Positions 17,300 to 20,000 of a stretch of DNA of 20,000 nt are shown in pieces. The notes under the pieces were generated by a model. The model saw nothing but the letters and a program-made list of their open reading frames with translations, was not told the origin of the DNA and searched no databases. The stretch is from Penaeus vannamei (lineage: Eukaryota > Arthropoda > Malacostraca > Decapoda > Penaeidae): contig NC_091571.1 of NCBI RefSeq assembly GCF_042767895.1, forward strand, positions 2,396,607 through 2,416,606. Reading direction: 5' to 3'. Made by a program: the position numbers and the translations under genes. Each line of letters opens with the position of its first letter. Within the stretch, counting starts at the first letter, position 1.

Positions 17300-17640
17300 A
17301 TGTTTGAGAGAGAGACAGGGCGTGGATGCGTGTGTGAGTGTGTGAGTGTGTGCGCCCGAGAGCAAGGTTGAATATAAGTGCGAGAGCCAGTGGCTTGTAA
17401 GAGAGAAAGTGGGTGTGTGGATTTTAGGCTGGGTCAGTTGGTTTGTGGGTGGATAGGTGGGTACTCAAGTGGGTGAGTCGTGAATGTGTGGATGAATAGG
17501 TGAGTAAGTTATTGAGTAAATGAGTGAGTTAGTGAGTGGGCAGGCAGGCAAGCAGGTGGGTTGGTGAGTGAGTAAAAGAAAGGGAAAGAGAGAAAAAAAA
17601 AGAAAGAAGATAGAGAATGAGTTAGTAATTAAATGAGTAT
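17300..17640. repeat. GTGA/GTGGGTGAGT-rich degenerate repeat block
   Basis: Starts with GTGTGAGTGTGTGAGTG (about 17328-17350), continues through degenerate GGTGAGTAAG/GAGTGAGT units (about 17400-17575) and a short GGCAGGCAGGCA run, and ends in a purine stretch (17570-17610). No coding signal. Confidence 0.8.
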
Positions 17641-17816
17641 GTTGAATGTGTACATGTTTGTGCCATACATTGATTCTTGTGTAGGTGACAGACTTTCCCA
17701 CTTGGAACTGAATAAGATTATAGTTGATGAAAACAATTTTTAGTGTTCAGAGACCCAGGGAACCTCAGGTCCAAACCATCTGTTCGTCAGACCTAGACCC
17801 AGAACCAAGACCCAAG

Positions 17817-17990
<174 letters not shown>

Positions 17991-20000
17991 GCATGCAGAT
18001 GGTAATTTAATTAATTTAATTATTTCCACACCAGATACCATTTGAAATGAGTATGCAAATTATATTAATTTGTGCCATTAAACTATTTAACGTAGTGTTT
18101 TGTATTTGGGATATAACTGAGTGTAATACAGTGTATCATATTTTCTGAAATAATACATGAAAAGAAACACGATGAAAGAGATAAGATTTGGGTTCAAAAT
18201 CTTCATTTAATCCAGGAATAATGTTTTGGAATAACAATACTCTCTGGACATCACTTCACTTTTCTCTTGGGTGATGGTAACATAGGAAGCAAGAAATAGT
18301 AATTAAAACTATGTATTATGACTTGTACTTCTAACATATATGTTTAGAGGCTTGTACTTAAGGCACTTTGTTCTTATGTTTTGGGGAAGTAATGTTATGT
18401 ACAAGTTTTTCATGCCGTGTTTAAATAGTGTTGCTAACACAAGGGGGGGGACGTTCATTTTCACTGACCAACATGGAGGTAGGTAATGTAATACTCCTGG
18501 ATAAAGGTAATGTAAAGGAAACTATTTCCCCTTGACAGTAGTATATGGGTAATTAGCAAGTAGTGAGTAAAATTTTTTTTTCTTTTTTACTGTTTAAAAA
18601 AAAATACCGTAATTCATAATGTTTTGTAAATTTTGCAGTCAAGAAGGTCTTGGGTACAGATATATTTTGAAAGATGCAGCTATTATTTTTAAGTCTAGTT
18701 TTTCACTTTGTGAATTAATTTGTTATAGTTATCATAGAAAGAGTTTAATTTGTGATTTTGGTAAAAACTGTCTTGATAAGCTCTGTACATGTTCTTTTGT
18801 ATTGTTAATTGATTCACATTACTTATTCATTGTGTATGTACAATGTACAATATTTTAAATTTCATGATACACCACAAGGACGCATAAAATTACAGAGAAT
18901 TATTTGTAAAATCAGAATGAGAAATTTATTGTTTGTTGTATTTAAAAAGGTCTTCAAAGTTATTACATTATATTTTAAGTCAGAATTTATTTTTATAGAA
19001 CATATCACCTAAGGAGAGAAAGGGACGATTAAATACACCAGCTTTCTTTTGTTATGGTTTGCGTAACATTAATTTTAAGAACTACAATAATTCCTTGAGC
19101 ATAATTTAATCATTCGTATTTTTTTTTTGTATGCAGAGAGGTCTTGTGTGTGGTTATCATTTGCAGAGGGGTGTATTGCTGCAAATAAGAATTGACAAAA
19201 TCATATTCCTTGTGGAATGTGGTTGAATTCCTGTTATTAGGAATAAAGATTCTCAGATATTCACTTGAACTTTAGGCTGAGAGGTTTTTTGAAAGTTTGC
19301 TTTGAAATATGTATTTTTAATTTTCTAGGACTAGAATAAGTTTTGTATCCTATTTTCTGTACTTTGTAATTACTTTTTCCCATAAAGATATTGTTAATTG
19401 AAGGTACTGTACTTATATATGTTCTTACATGTATGTGGTGATAATATAAGGTATATTTAACATGTTTTGAAATACTGACTGAATGAAACTAAATTTTATA
19501 TCTGTTGATTGTTTTGATAATTATGAGAAGTGTTACAAGAGATAGGACTTGCTTTTTATAATATATGTGCTTAGATTACTGTAAGAGGTAGAACCTCCTA
19601 GACTGAGCATATTGTTTGTTGTTGTATATGAAATTGTACTGAATGCTTTATAAATGAACGGGTTTCACCGAACCTTGACAGTTTTCTGGTACTTACTAGG
19701 TTATATTTGGATTAAGAGACAAATGACGGTTAGATATACAAAGGATGGTAATATATAGAATTTTTTACAATGCAAAATATTATGAGGGAAATAACACAAA
19801 ACCATAGTATTTTTTTATGTTGTGAACCAATACATTGACTTTCATGTTTGCTCATTGCTTTGTATTCTACTTTATATATTTTTTTTTTCTTAACTAAATT
19901 GAATTAAGTTCAGATATGTTTTTTGCACACAAGAATGTCAATATGCACACAATAAGTTCCCAAGTAGGATTTTAATTATGCTCCTGATATATATGACTTG
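17991..20000. other. AT-rich downstream region with no recognisable gene
   Basis: This is about 2 kb of AT-rich sequence. The only open frames are short and show no family signature or splice context. It contains ATTAAA at 18077 and 18302, AATAAA at 19242-19247 and a short G-run near 18444. It may hold the distal part of the disp 3' UTR followed by intergenic DNA. Confidence 0.7.
19242..19247 (+). terminator. Candidate distal polyadenylation signal AATAAA
   Basis: A canonical hexamer is followed at 35-60 nt by GAGGTTTTTTGAAAGTTTGC, a plausible U/GU-rich downstream element. It is one of several candidates; without transcript data it is a guess that disp uses it. Confidence 0.3.

Noticed and set aside
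18187..18205. AGATTT-GGGTTCA-AAATCT hairpin resembling a tRNA T arm
   Set aside because: There is no A box, acceptor stem or anticodon arm around it. It is an isolated short hairpin.
18619..19012. Open frames of 67-79 codons in the AT-rich 3' region
   Set aside because: They have no family signature, poor start context and overlapping frames, consistent with non-coding AT-rich DNA.

Overview
This window is eukaryotic nuclear DNA. It holds multi-exon coding sequence with GT-AG introns, long intergenic stretches, and an extreme load of long simple-sequence repeats: (CA)n, (TC)n, (TA)n, (GCAC)n, and purine or pyrimidine tracts. That repeat density, together with an arthropod-sized Dispatched protein, suggests a decapod crustacean, probably a penaeid shrimp. 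The organism assignment is inference; the gene family is read directly from conserved motifs.

There is one well-supported gene, on the + strand: a Dispatched (disp) homologue. I could join eleven exons between 6177 and 16428 into one uninterrupted frame. From the ATG at 6268 it encodes 1259 residues. Every junction keeps the frame, and all ten introns begin with GT and end with AG. The protein has the layout of the RND/Patched superfamily: TM1, a large extracellular loop, TM2-6 (sterol-sensing-type bundle) with GIGADD in TM4, TM7, a second large loop, TM8-12 with GLAVD in TM10, and a Ser/Pro-rich cytoplasmic tail. Dispatched releases lipid-modified Hedgehog from the producing cell.

Layout: 1-6176 is non-coding as far as I can see. 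It alternates repeat tracts (T-rich, G-rich, pyrimidine, CA/GCAC, TC, a degenerate 62-bp pyrimidine minisatellite, ATT) with GC/CpG-rich unique blocks at about 1380-1690, 3060-3660 and 3840-4200. These blocks could hold the promoter or an upstream exon. 6177-16428 is the gene; its introns are AT-rich and mostly free of long repeats, except intron 5, which has a purine tract followed by (TA)45. From 16429 the sequence is 3' UTR or downstream DNA. It carries an ATT/ATC-rich block, a GTGA-rich block and a further compound CA tract, then about 2 kb of AT-rich sequence with no recognisable gene.

I found no second gene, mobile element with coding capacity, RNA gene, or novel multi-gene system. The points most worth a second look are: an ATGA stop-start overlap at the predicted start codon; a decayed tandem duplication in intron 10 that carries a decoy splice acceptor; a polyadenylation signal 11 nt after the stop; and paired juxtamembrane cysteine clusters and histidine clusters in the protein.
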